Assembly (NCBI RefSeq): GCF_020630935.1
Contig: NZ_JAHDIG010000012.1
Coordinates: forward strand, 1 to 39,451
Reading direction: 5' to 3'
DNA from: Bernardetia sp.
GTDB lineage: Bacteria; Bacteroidota; Bacteroidia; Cytophagales; Bernardetiaceae
Length of the DNA stretch: 39,451 nt
A program made the position numbers and the translations under genes. Position 1 is the stretch's first letter, and the number at the start of each line of letters is the position of its first letter. A model generated the notes under the pieces. That model was not told the DNA's origin, ran no database searches, and was given only the letters and a program-made list of their open reading frames with translations. Of the stretch, positions 1 to 8,485 are shown piece after piece.

Positions 1-5
1 AAAAA

Positions 6-52
6 TAGCCTATTCAGATTATTTTAAATAAAAATGCAATCTGAATAGGCTA
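6..52 (-). terminator. Rho-independent terminator of the LRR/T9SS gene
   Basis: A perfect 15-bp stem (6-20 pairs with 38-52) with a 17-nt loop. On the minus strand it is followed by a T run (the A run at 1-5). It lies 27 nt beyond the stop codon of the minus-strand gene ending at 79, so it is that gene's terminator. Confidence 0.85.
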
Positions 53-78
53 AAAGTAATTTTAAACAAGCTCTAACA

Positions 79-2697
79 TTATTCTGACAAAACGAACTTA
101 CGCAAAGCAGCTCCGTCTAATGTTTCTATTTTAAGTTGATACATTCCTCCAGTGAGCTTTTGTCCATAAATTTTATAGCGAGTAGAAGAAACTTGCTCTA
201 TTTTTATATCAATTTCTCTGCCTATGCCATCTATCAGCGTAAACCTTGGAGTTCCGTTTGGATAGCTTGTTCCAAAATCTAAGAAGAAAATACCATTATT
301 GGGGTTTGGAAAGAGAGAAAGTCCACGAAGCTCTATTGGCTCATCAATACCAGTAACTGGATTATTAAAGATAATACTTTCAGAAACCGAACTACATCCT
401 GTTTCTGAACGAACTAAAAGACTGTATTCTCCACTTTCAGTAGGAGTGAACGTTTCTTCGGTTGCTCCATCTATAATTTCTCCATCCTTTAGCCATTGGT
501 AGGTTACAGGTTCTGTACTGGTTATCGAACTTGTAAAAGTTGTATTATCAATCAGTTCTATGAATAATTCGGGTTGGGGTAGTGTCGTGATTTCTATTTC
601 ATTAGAACGAGCCGTACACCCATCTGCTGTTACTATTTCGGCTGTGTAAACTCCAGCTTGTGTTACGGTGTAATTTATCTGATTTGCAAAAGCTAGAATT
701 ACTCCATCTTTTCTCCAACGAATTTGAGGACTACCAGCAAATCTAGCATCAATTTCTAAGCGAAGCCCAAAAGGCTGTTCTTCACAAAATACCGTTTGTT
801 GTGGCTCTGCTATCGTAAAACCTAAGTTATCAGCACATTCCACATTTAATGTGATACTTCTTCTTTGTAGCGTAAGGTTGGGTAAACTAGGGTTATTAAC
901 TGTTGCCAAATAAATTCCTATATCGGTTGTTCCAACTCTGTTTATTGTAAGAGTTTGAGCAGAAGAAACAATTTGTCCATCTTTTGTCCATTGGTATTCA
1001 TTTCCATTTCCTTGAGTTTCTACTGAAAAAGAAACAGAATTATTTATAGTAGCTAAAATATCTAGTTCCTCATTTATAGGAGCTTGTGGAGCATAATCAA
1101 AAGTTTGGAAATTTTGGTTAGCATAAGGCAATAAATCATCAAATTCTAGGCTATTTTCTGCCACACGAAGTACAGATAGGTTAGCGAGTTGTAACAAATT
1201 TGTAGTAGGCAGGGAAGAGAGTTGATTACTATTTACTTCAAAAGTTGTTAGAGCAGCAAGGTTACTCATCGCAGTCGGAAGGGTTGCTATTAGATTACGA
1301 TTAGCATAAAGTTCTCTTAGTTTTATGAGATTTGTTATTGAGTTTGGAAATTCTGAAAGTTCATTATCACTAACATTTAAGACTAATAGTTCACTCAAAT
1401 TTCCTAAAGTGGTAGGCAGAGAAGCAAAATTATTATCATTTAGATATAAGTTTTGCAAACTAGCCATATTTCCAATCTGATTGGGAAGCTCGCTAAGATT
1501 GTTTCTTGAAAGCCAAAGAGCTTGTAAGTTGGTAAGTTCTCCGAAAGAAGCAGGGACACTTCCTTCAAAATTATTTTTATCTAAATCTAAATAAGTTAGT
1601 TCTGAAAGTTTGCCTATCGTAGAAGGAATTTCTCCATCTAGTTGGTTGTCAAAAAAGCTAAGATAACGAAGTTCTGAAAACAGCTCTGCATCAAAAACAT
1701 CAGGTAATTCTCCTACTAAGTTTCTTCGTGAAAGGTCTAATTCTCTTACTTTATTTCCTTGTAACGTAACGCCTTCCCAAGTGGAAACAGGGCTGTTTAA
1801 GTCCCAAGAATTTACCCAGTTTTCGCCTCCTGTTTCTTCATAAATTTGTACTAAAGCAAGCGAGTCGAAAGGATTGACAAATCCCTCTACATTTAGATTA
1901 ATAATACGACGTTCTAAAGTCAGTAAAGTAGCTTGTGAGTTGGTAATTCTACAAAAATATTCTCCTGCATCAGAAGGAAGTACACTTGTGAGTTCTAGTG
2001 TGGGAGCAGTTTCTCCACTTAAAATAACATTATCTTTAAACCATTGATAGTTGTTAAAATCTCCTGCTGCTTCAGAAGTAAAAGTTATAGATTCTCCTTG
2101 TGTAATGGTAGTGTCTAGGCGAGAATAAATTTTTGCTTGTGGGGAATACGTAAAAATTGGAATTGTATTTACAAAATCTTCTGCCGATTCAAATCCTAAT
2201 CTGTTATTTCCAATATTGATTTGAAAATCTGGTTCATTTATCCTAGAAAAACGACGCACTGAAATAGGCATTGTACCTGTAAGGTTGTTACTATTTAGGT
2301 TTACTGAAAGAACAGAACCATAAGCTATCTCAACACCTGCCCAAGTAGTAACAGGTTGTGTCAAATCCCAAGAGTTTAGCCAACCATTGCCTCCCATGTT
2401 GTTGTACATGTCCACCAAAATAAGTGAATCATTTCGTCCAATATAGTAGGGTTCGTTCCCAACGGTCATATAAATATATCCCATCTGACCAGTGGTAGTA
2501 CCATTTCCAATTTGAGAGGAAACGATAGGTTCTCCTATAACGCCAAAGTTTTGAAAACTTCCAGTACTTGTTTTTCCTCCACCTCCAGAGACTACACTTG
2601 CACGTTGGGTGGGAGTAGTTTGTGAATAGGAAGAAATATGTACACACAGAGATAAAAAAGTGAGGAAAAAAATCCTAAAAAGAGTAGATGTGTTCAT
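79..2697 (-). CDS. Secreted leucine-rich-repeat/Ig-like protein with T9SS C-terminal sorting domain
   Basis: Predicted secreted or surface-attached protein of 872 residues; it probably binds a ligand or matrix rather than catalysing a reaction (inference). In order: signal peptide (about 1-26, ending SSYSQ), a Gly-rich N-terminal region, an LRR N-terminal-like segment around 90-140, an Ig-like domain (YQWFKDN near 217), a second such segment (near 278), an LRR block of about eight repeats (about 319-520), and Ig-like domains around YQWTKDG (569), IRWRKDG (660) and YQWLKDG (734). A type A T9SS sorting domain begins at LSLFPNPNNG (about 795) and ends with a Lys-Phe-Val-Leu strand. The sorting domain implies export through the type IX system with cleavage of the C-terminal domain. 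It stands alone, with its own terminator. The exact ligand is unknown. Confidence 0.9.
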   Translation of the reverse strand: MNTSTLFRIFFLTFLSLCVHISSYSQTTPTQRASVVSGGGGKTSTGSFQNFGVIGEPIVSSQIGNGTTTGQMGYIYMTVGNEPYYIGRNDSLILVDMYNNMGGNGWLNSWDLTQPVTTWAGVEIAYGSVLSVNLNSNNLTGTMPISVRRFSRINEPDFQINIGNNRLGFESAEDFVNTIPIFTYSPQAKIYSRLDTTITQGESITFTSEAAGDFNNYQWFKDNVILSGETAPTLELTSVLPSDAGEYFCRITNSQATLLTLERRIINLNVEGFVNPFDSLALVQIYEETGGENWVNSWDLNSPVSTWEGVTLQGNKVRELDLSRRNLVGELPDVFDAELFSELRYLSFFDNQLDGEIPSTIGKLSELTYLDLDKNNFEGSVPASFGELTNLQALWLSRNNLSELPNQIGNMASLQNLYLNDNNFASLPTTLGNLSELLVLNVSDNELSEFPNSITNLIKLRELYANRNLIATLPTAMSNLAALTTFEVNSNQLSSLPTTNLLQLANLSVLRVAENSLEFDDLLPYANQNFQTFDYAPQAPINEELDILATINNSVSFSVETQGNGNEYQWTKDGQIVSSAQTLTINRVGTTDIGIYLATVNNPSLPNLTLQRRSITLNVECADNLGFTIAEPQQTVFCEEQPFGLRLEIDARFAGSPQIRWRKDGVILAFANQINYTVTQAGVYTAEIVTADGCTARSNEIEITTLPQPELFIELIDNTTFTSSITSTEPVTYQWLKDGEIIDGATEETFTPTESGEYSLLVRSETGCSSVSESIIFNNPVTGIDEPIELRGLSLFPNPNNGIFFLDFGTSYPNGTPRFTLIDGIGREIDIKIEQVSSTRYKIYGQKLTGGMYQLKIETLDGAALRKFVLSE

Positions 2698-3128
2698 AAA
2701 AATTTTATACAGATAGTTGGTGTAAAAAGAGCAAGTAATAAAATATAGTATATTCTAACAACGTACAACGATATATATTGGTTTCTTTGCTAAATTAATT
2801 AAAATTGAGCAGTATTTTAAATGTATTGATGAAAGTTGTTACTTAAATAGAAAGATAATTAGAACAAAACTACTTGTATCATAAAAAAATAACAGCTGAA
2901 TATATACCAGTTGATTAATACAAGCAAAAAATAGTACTACAAAATTTTGCTACAAACACATAATGAGTGAGCTTGAATAAAAATAGCAAAAATTTATTTA
3001 TCTCTATTATTACTTACTATCGTCTTCTTTTGATTTGGTTTTCTTATACAAATCAGAAGCTCTTTTTTCTAAGTTATATGTATTATTAACGTTTTTAGGA
3101 ACTTTTTGTTTTGCTAGTAAAACAAAAA
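2698..3128. other. Intergenic region, 431 bp
   Basis: Very AT-rich region between the MBOAT gene and the LRR gene, both on the minus strand, so it should hold the promoter of the LRR gene. I found no exact TAnnTTTG element and no terminator-grade hairpin. A 70-codon frame (3010-3222) overlaps the 3' end of the MBOAT gene and is not convincing. Confidence 0.5.
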
Positions 3129-4685
3129 TTAAAACTGAAAATAAATAAAGGGTTGTACGCCTTCTGCCTGCACTTGTAAAATAATTTGAATCACCACTAG
3201 ATAACAAATTGCCTTTGCCCAAAAGGGAAGAGTTGCAAAATAATGTCCTAGATTGTTGTATGATAGTTTTGAGCTAAAATGCAGAAACAATCCTACAAGA
3301 AGCATCACTACAAACAACGGACGTGTTTCCCAAAAAGGAAGAGCATAATCAAAATCTGTGGCAGTAATTATTTTTTGAACAGAAAACCACGCTTTTTCGA
3401 AACTCTCTGCTCTGAAAAATATCCATAAGAAGGCGACAAAGTGGAAAGTAATGAGCCAACCCAAACTATTTTTGATGAAATTGATTAGCGTATCAGAAAC
3501 GGAAAAGGCTGTTTTTTTGAGAAATCCAATCTTTTTAAAGTTATCTTTTTCTGCATTGTTCTTTTTGAAGTCGGTTACGAAAGTAAGATAGATTTTATGA
3601 ATAACTAACCCAATTCCGTGCATTCCTCCCCAAAAGACAAATTTCCAATCTGCACCGTGCCAAAAGCCTCCAATGAGCATGGTTGCCATAAGAGCCAAAT
3701 ACATTCTCAAAATTCCGTGTCTGTTTCCCCCTAATGGAATGTAAATATAATCTCGTAGCCACGTAGAAAGAGAAATATGCCAACGTCTCCAAAACTCTGT
3801 AATCGAAGTAGCCAAATACGGACGGTCAAAATTTAGGCAAAGTTCATAACCCATCAGCATTGCCAAACCGATTGCCATATCCGAATAGCCTGAAAAATCA
3901 CAATAAATCTGGATAGTATAGCCATACATTGCCAAAAGATGCTCAAAGCCTGTATAACCAGCTTCGTTAGAGTAAATCAAATCTACATATTGAGCAATAT
4001 AATCTGCCAAAACAGCTTTTTTGAAAAGTCCTTTCAAAATCCAAAAAAGTCCCCAACCCATACTTACCGAATCAAACTCTAATTTTTGTCTGATTTGTGG
4101 TAAAAAATCTTTTGCTCTTACAATAGGTCCTGCCACCAGTTGAGGAAAAAAACTAAGATAAAATGCAAAATCAAGTAGATTTCTACAAGCCGAGATTTGT
4201 TTTTTATAAACATCTACGACATAACTGATAGCTTGAAACGTAAAGAAAGAAATACCAATAGGAAGAAAAATGGCTTCTAATTCAATATTTTGAGAAGTGA
4301 TTGCATTCCAGTTTTTAAGAAAGAAGAAAGTATATTTGAAGTAAAAAAGCAGTCCTACGTTTATTAGAATATTTATCCAAAGAACGATTTTTCTATTCAG
4401 CCGAAGCTGAAATGAATCTATCAAAATACCACTCAAATAATTAAAAATTGCTGAAAAAGCCAACAGCACGACAAACCCTCCACTAGATTTGTAGTAGAAG
4501 AAAAAACTAAAGAGAATTACATAACTAATTCTTAGCAAGTCATTTTTATAGAGAAAAATATAACCACCATAAAAAATCAGAAATAGCACCAAAAAAACAC
4601 CACTGTTGAAAAGCAGAGGCGTATTAGGATTATACACTAAAAACTGATTGAAAAGATGATATATCAGTCTTTCAAACTCTATCAT
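3129..4685 (-). CDS. MBOAT family O-acyltransferase (AlgI-like)
   Basis: Polytopic membrane protein of 518 residues that by family transfers acyl (usually acetyl) groups across the inner membrane to a polysaccharide or other envelope acceptor. Visible family blocks: LPIGISFFTFQAISYVVDVY, FFPQLVAGPIVRAKDF, CDFSGYSDMAIGLA, FWRRWHISLSTWLRDYIYIP (His near 300) and GGFWHGADWKFVFWG (the invariant catalytic-type His near 343). Length and the C-terminal PFIYFQF match AlgI/DltB-like proteins, so the gene is complete. AlgI-type enzymes usually work with an SGNH/AlgJ/DltD-like periplasmic partner; none is adjacent, so the acceptor cannot be named. It diverges from the 7TM/SpoIIE gene, with a candidate promoter at 4757-4764. 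Confidence 0.93.
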   Translation of the reverse strand: MIEFERLIYHLFNQFLVYNPNTPLLFNSGVFLVLFLIFYGGYIFLYKNDLLRISYVILFSFFFYYKSSGGFVVLLAFSAIFNYLSGILIDSFQLRLNRKIVLWINILINVGLLFYFKYTFFFLKNWNAITSQNIELEAIFLPIGISFFTFQAISYVVDVYKKQISACRNLLDFAFYLSFFPQLVAGPIVRAKDFLPQIRQKLEFDSVSMGWGLFWILKGLFKKAVLADYIAQYVDLIYSNEAGYTGFEHLLAMYGYTIQIYCDFSGYSDMAIGLAMLMGYELCLNFDRPYLATSITEFWRRWHISLSTWLRDYIYIPLGGNRHGILRMYLALMATMLIGGFWHGADWKFVFWGGMHGIGLVIHKIYLTFVTDFKKNNAEKDNFKKIGFLKKTAFSVSDTLINFIKNSLGWLITFHFVAFLWIFFRAESFEKAWFSVQKIITATDFDYALPFWETRPLFVVMLLVGLFLHFSSKLSYNNLGHYFATLPFWAKAICYLVVIQIILQVQAEGVQPFIYFQF

Positions 4686-4756
4686 ATCTCATTTTTATTC
4701 GTAAATTAGGCTACTGAAAAAGCCTTTATACTTGAATTTATTCATTTTTCGGAATG

Positions 4757-4764
4757 CAAAACTA
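4757..4764 (-). promoter_or_regulatory. -7 element of the MBOAT gene promoter
   Basis: Minus-strand TAGTTTTG matches the Bacteroidota -7 consensus TAnnTTTG. Transcription would start near 4750, about 65 nt before the MBOAT start codon. No good -33 TTG is visible. It falls inside the alternative upstream start of the divergent gene, which favours the downstream start at 4841 for that gene. Confidence 0.45.
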
Positions 4765-4840
4765 TACATTAAAAGAAATATTTCCACATTTATTCCAATT
4801 TTTATCTTGTCAAATATTTTTGAAAAGAAGTTTCAAAATA

Positions 4841-6955
4841 ATGGTAGGTTGTTTTTTCTTGCTTTTTCTTTTTTCTTGTTCAGACAAAAAAGAACTTCCT
4901 ATCGAAGCAGAAAAGGGAGTGATAGACCTTTCTGAAAAAATTATAGAACCAGAAGAAGTCATAGTTTTGAAAGGAGAATGGCAATTTTTTTGGAGTAAAT
5001 GGATTTTGCCTAAAAATATCGATGAGCAAAACGAGTTTCAGTATGTTCCTGTACCAAAAGCATGGAATACCTACAAAGACCCCAAAACAGATGAAGATTA
5101 TCCTACCAATGGCGCAGCCACTTATAGAATCAAAGTAAAATTACCCAAGAATCTCCGTAAAGACTTAGCTATCAAAGTTCCTAAAATATGGACAGCTAGT
5201 AAAGTATTTATCAATAATAAGCCAATTTATGAAGCAGGTACTCTAACCACAAAAGCAGAAGAAGCAAATGATGTTTTTTTGGGAGAATTACTGATGCTAG
5301 AAGAAACTTCTGAATTGGATATTGTAGTGCATGTAGCCAACCCAAGTTTTTTTATAGGAGGCATTCTTGAAAATTTTGAAGTCGGAACATATAAAATGCT
5401 TTTACAAGACAAAGAATTAGAACAAAATTGGAGTGGGGTATGGCTTGGGTTACTATTTTTTATTGCCTTTTATCATTTTATATTATTTGCTTTCCGTCCA
5501 AAACAAAAATCAACATTGTATTTTGGACTTATTACTTTTGCTCTGGCAATGATTCATTTGGTATTTGCAGACCATTATTTTTATGAATATTTGTATTTGC
5601 ATCTAAAAAACACAAGTCTTCAGCCTCGTATTTACTACGGCTCATTTTTCTTACTTTTTCCTACGGCTATCCTTTACTTACAATCGCTTTATCCAAGAGA
5701 ATCTAAACGGTTTATGTTTCCTATTTCTGGTGGTTTGGCTGCTTTTAGTGCATTTTTCTTGTTCTTACCTGTTTCTATTTTCTTGAAAGTTGTGCCACCC
5801 TTGCAAATCATTCAGATGGTAATTGCAATTCTCTTTGGTGTGGTTATTTTAGGAACAGCTATTTATAGAAAACGAGACGAAACCCTTTGGCAAACATTAG
5901 GGATTGCCTTTTTACTCTTGACTGGAATACACGACGGATTAAATACAATCGGTATTTCACTTACAAAATACTTTGATTTGATTCAGTTCGGTTTTGGTGC
6001 TTTTATTCTTTTGCAAATGGGCATTTTAGCAAAACGCTTTTCAAAAGCCTTTAATCGTGTAGAGGATTTAACAATTAATTTGGAACGCAAAGTAAACGAA
6101 AGAACACTTGAAGTAAATGAACGCAATGCAGAGCTTCAACGCCAAAGTGAAGTCTTGGAGGAAAGAAATCAACATATCACAGATTCAATTCGCTATGCTG
6201 CACGTATTCAAGACTCTATTTTGGGAGATAAGAATTTATTGAGTAATCTTTTCAATGATAGTTTTATTTTATTCAAACCTCGTGATATTGTCAGTGGCGA
6301 TTTTTATTGGTTTTCTGATGTAATCATAGAAGGAAAAAAACATTCTATTGCTGTTTGTGCAGACTGCACAGGACATGGCGTACCGGGGGCATTTATGACA
6401 GTTATGGGAAACGACTTGCTTACAGAAATTATAATTAATAAGAAAAATACTGCTCCAGATGAAATTTTAAAACTTCTTGATGAGCAAATAGAAGCCACTT
6501 TTAGAAACCAAAGTACGAGGGATGGAATGGATATGGCAATTATAAATTATTGTCATACGAGCAGAACTTTAAAGTTTGCAGGAGCAAAAAATCCACTGTA
6601 TTTAGTCGAACACGGAACAATCAGAGAGATAAAAGGCTCAAAACACGCTATTGGTGGAGGAAAGTCAAAATATAAAAAACGCACAGAGAAGATTTTTGAA
6701 ACAACTACTTTCATTCTTCCAAATCAAGTTACACTCTACATGGCAAGTGATGGATTTCAAGACCAATTTGGGAAAGCAAGTGAAAGTGATGAGACGAGGA
6801 AGTTTATGAAAAAACGTTTTAGAGAGCTTTTACTTGAAGTAAGCAAAAAACCTATTCAAGACCAAGAAAGATTATTAAATGAAGTTTTAGAAAACTGGAA
6901 GAAAACAGAAAAACAAACCGATGATATTTTAGTCATGGGAATTTATATAGAATAG
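4841..6955 (+). CDS. 7TM (7TMR-DISM-type) lipoprotein receptor with cytoplasmic SpoIIE/PP2C phosphatase
   Basis: Probable sensor that dephosphorylates a protein partner (typically a STAS anti-anti-sigma-type protein) when an external signal binds. An in-frame ATG exists at 4754, but I use 4841 because it places a lipoprotein signal first (FLFSC lipobox, Cys near residue 14). Residues about 25-180 resemble the 7TMR-DISM extracellular beta-sandwich (KGEWQFFWSKW, NGAATYRIKVKLP). Seven hydrophobic segments span about 200-390, followed by a coiled coil (LERKVNERTLEVNERNAEL). The phosphatase domain fills the C-terminal 230 residues, with metal-binding motifs GDFYWFSD (near 486), ADCTGHGVPGAF (506), SDGFQDQFG (636) and TDDILVMG (693), so it looks active. 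No sigma factor or anti-sigma gene is adjacent. The gene ends at the hairpin elements at 6984-7065. Confidence 0.9.
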   Translation: MVGCFFLLFLFSCSDKKELPIEAEKGVIDLSEKIIEPEEVIVLKGEWQFFWSKWILPKNIDEQNEFQYVPVPKAWNTYKDPKTDEDYPTNGAATYRIKVKLPKNLRKDLAIKVPKIWTASKVFINNKPIYEAGTLTTKAEEANDVFLGELLMLEETSELDIVVHVANPSFFIGGILENFEVGTYKMLLQDKELEQNWSGVWLGLLFFIAFYHFILFAFRPKQKSTLYFGLITFALAMIHLVFADHYFYEYLYLHLKNTSLQPRIYYGSFFLLFPTAILYLQSLYPRESKRFMFPISGGLAAFSAFFLFLPVSIFLKVVPPLQIIQMVIAILFGVVILGTAIYRKRDETLWQTLGIAFLLLTGIHDGLNTIGISLTKYFDLIQFGFGAFILLQMGILAKRFSKAFNRVEDLTINLERKVNERTLEVNERNAELQRQSEVLEERNQHITDSIRYAARIQDSILGDKNLLSNLFNDSFILFKPRDIVSGDFYWFSDVIIEGKKHSIAVCADCTGHGVPGAFMTVMGNDLLTEIIINKKNTAPDEILKLLDEQIEATFRNQSTRDGMDMAIINYCHTSRTLKFAGAKNPLYLVEHGTIREIKGSKHAIGGGKSKYKKRTEKIFETTTFILPNQVTLYMASDGFQDQFGKASESDETRKFMKKRFRELLLEVSKKPIQDQERLLNEVLENWKKTEKQTDDILVMGIYIE

Positions 6956-6983
6956 AAACTTGACCTAAAGTATATATTTCAGT

Positions 6984-7027
6984 AACCGTAAACTAGATTT
7001 ATAATCATCGTTTAGGATAATTTTTTT
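6984..7027 (+). repeat. Diverged hairpin-repeat copy A, likely terminator of the 7TM/SpoIIE gene
   Basis: 6984-7017 aligns with the full copy at 38031-38064 (AACCGT-AAC-AG...TCGTT-AGGA) with several substitutions. Pairing is conserved: C to A in one arm (TAAAC) is matched by G to T in the other (GTTTA). It is followed by a T7 run at 7021-7027, so it should terminate transcription of the gene ending at 6955. Confidence 0.6.
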
Positions 7028-7065
7028 CCTCATTGATAGCTGTATTTTGAGCCTCAACGACGGTT
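7027..7065 (-). repeat. Diverged hairpin-repeat copy B
   Basis: The right arm CCTCAACGACGGTT (7052-7065) is identical to the conserved arm of the full copies at 30432 and 38031. The left arm TCCTCATTGA (7027-7036) is diverged but still pairs with it over six of seven positions. It lies head to tail with copy A in the gap between the convergent SpoIIE and glucosaminidase genes. Confidence 0.55.
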
Positions 7066-7090
7066 ATTTTTATTCTTAAACAACTTCTTA

Positions 7091-8185
7091 TCAATAATCT
7101 AACAAATCAAGATTATAACGTCTAATAATTTTTTTCAATAGTTCGCCATAAATAGGTGAAGTTGCATAGCCAACACCACCATACTTGGTAGAGCCAATTT
7201 TATCTGCCCAGTCTTCGTAGTTTTTTCCCTTTGTAAATAATGGAGAATAGCGTTTGCTCTCGTTTAAGAAAATAGAATGCGCTCTGAAAGATTCCCAAGG
7301 CGAAGAATAGTCTGCAAAGCTATCTTTTATAAGGCATTTATAAAGTGTTTTGCCATCTTTCTTAATGATTTTTGAATTTACCACTTTGCTTTTATTGGCT
7401 TTGTATTCGGCTGGCGTATAATATTCAGTAGTTGTGATGGCTTTTGTTTTTCTTTTTTTATCTTTTATTCCAAAGTAATTATTATTGACAATACGTTGTC
7501 CGTAAGCTGTTTCTAATGCCGATTGAGCAAGTTTGATGGAAGCTGGAACGTGATATTTGGCTTGTTCCATAAGAGCTGTTTCAAATTTTTTTAGGTCTTT
7601 TGTGCCTGTAAAGTATGCCATTACGTGAGGTTCTACCTTTGTTTGATTCAAAACAATAGTAATAAAGGCTTCGCTGAGTTTTTGATTCAAGGCAATCATT
7701 TTTTTATCATTGAGTTGGTCTAAACGAGAAACTTGATTTTCTATAAGTGCCTCACTAATGAGTGTATGCTTGACTTTTAAAAAGGCTTTACGCTTATCTT
7801 CTGTTTCTACTTTCGAAGGAGAACTGCTTTTAGAAAGGTGTTTGTAGCCATAACCTACCACATCGTCATACTCCACTTCATCATTTTCTTCAACTTCTTC
7901 TTGATTTCCTTTAGTCAGTCCTTCTCCTTCAAAATACTCTTTGTTGGTGTTTTCAGCTATTGATGCTACATGAACCGTTGTATTTTCTTTTTTCTCACTC
8001 ATCAGTAGAGAAATTTGTAAGATAGCAACGATGCTAAAAATTCCGATGAGCGCAAAAATAAGTCTGTTATTGAGTTGAATAACAAAAGTAAGGACATTAT
8101 TTTCTTTCTTAAATGGAATTCGAAGCGTAAAAGATTTTGAATATACAGGGCGAGTTGCCCATTTTTTAAAAGGTGCTGGTAACAT
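7091..8185 (-). CDS. Membrane-anchored glucosaminidase (peptidoglycan hydrolase)
   Basis: Cell-wall hydrolase of the mannosyl-glycoprotein endo-beta-N-acetylglucosaminidase/FlgJ-LytG-like family, cutting glycan strands in the periplasm. A basic N-terminus of about 40 residues precedes one membrane helix (about 42-62, IFALIGIFSIVAILQ), then an acidic linker (about 86-105) and the catalytic domain from about 205 to the end. The conserved block IKLAQSALETAYGQ near 215-228 contains the expected catalytic Glu; NNYFGIK and the SPWESFRAHS segment are further family marks. The single N-terminal helix suggests a type II membrane topology. It is convergent with the SpoIIE gene and divergent from the giant gene at 8486. 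Confidence 0.88.
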   Translation of the reverse strand: MLPAPFKKWATRPVYSKSFTLRIPFKKENNVLTFVIQLNNRLIFALIGIFSIVAILQISLLMSEKKENTTVHVASIAENTNKEYFEGEGLTKGNQEEVEENDEVEYDDVVGYGYKHLSKSSSPSKVETEDKRKAFLKVKHTLISEALIENQVSRLDQLNDKKMIALNQKLSEAFITIVLNQTKVEPHVMAYFTGTKDLKKFETALMEQAKYHVPASIKLAQSALETAYGQRIVNNNYFGIKDKKRKTKAITTTEYYTPAEYKANKSKVVNSKIIKKDGKTLYKCLIKDSFADYSSPWESFRAHSIFLNESKRYSPLFTKGKNYEDWADKIGSTKYGGVGYATSPIYGELLKKIIRRYNLDLLDY

Positions 8186-8485
8186 TTTGTATGCTATTGT
8201 TTATTAAATTATTGACTATATCTGATAATAAAATATCACTTATACTTTATGATTTTACTAACTTTTTAAACGACAATTTCGCTTTTTCTGTCTGTAAAAT
8301 TAACGAAAAGAAGTCAGTTTTGCGTTCCCTAACTAAACAAGAAAATTTATTGATAATGGAAATTTTATATTTTTTATTTTTAACAAAAAAAGCGTTTTCT
8401 CTTTTTCTACAAACTATTTTTTTCTAAAAAAAATCCGTATTTTTCATATTCTTGCTCAACTCATAATACTATAAATCCAAATATA
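8186..8485. other. Divergent promoter region, 300 bp
   Basis: AT-rich spacer between the glucosaminidase (-) and the giant secreted protein (+). TATTTTTC at about 8431-8438 is one base from the TAnnTTTG -7 consensus and could serve the plus-strand gene. An 84-codon frame overlapping here is low-complexity Phe/Leu-rich and I do not call it a gene. Confidence 0.4.

Noticed and set aside
3010-3222. A 70-codon minus-strand frame overlapping the 3' end of the MBOAT gene
   Set aside because: Nearly half of it is a shadow of the MBOAT gene, it has no own start signal, and the MBOAT protein ends normally with PFIYFQF. The tail (Lys/Asn/Asp-rich) could be chance.
8173-8427. An 84-codon plus-strand frame in the gap before the giant gene
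   Set aside because: Phe/Leu/Lys-rich low-complexity translation of AT-rich DNA, starting inside the glucosaminidase gene; no protein-like features.
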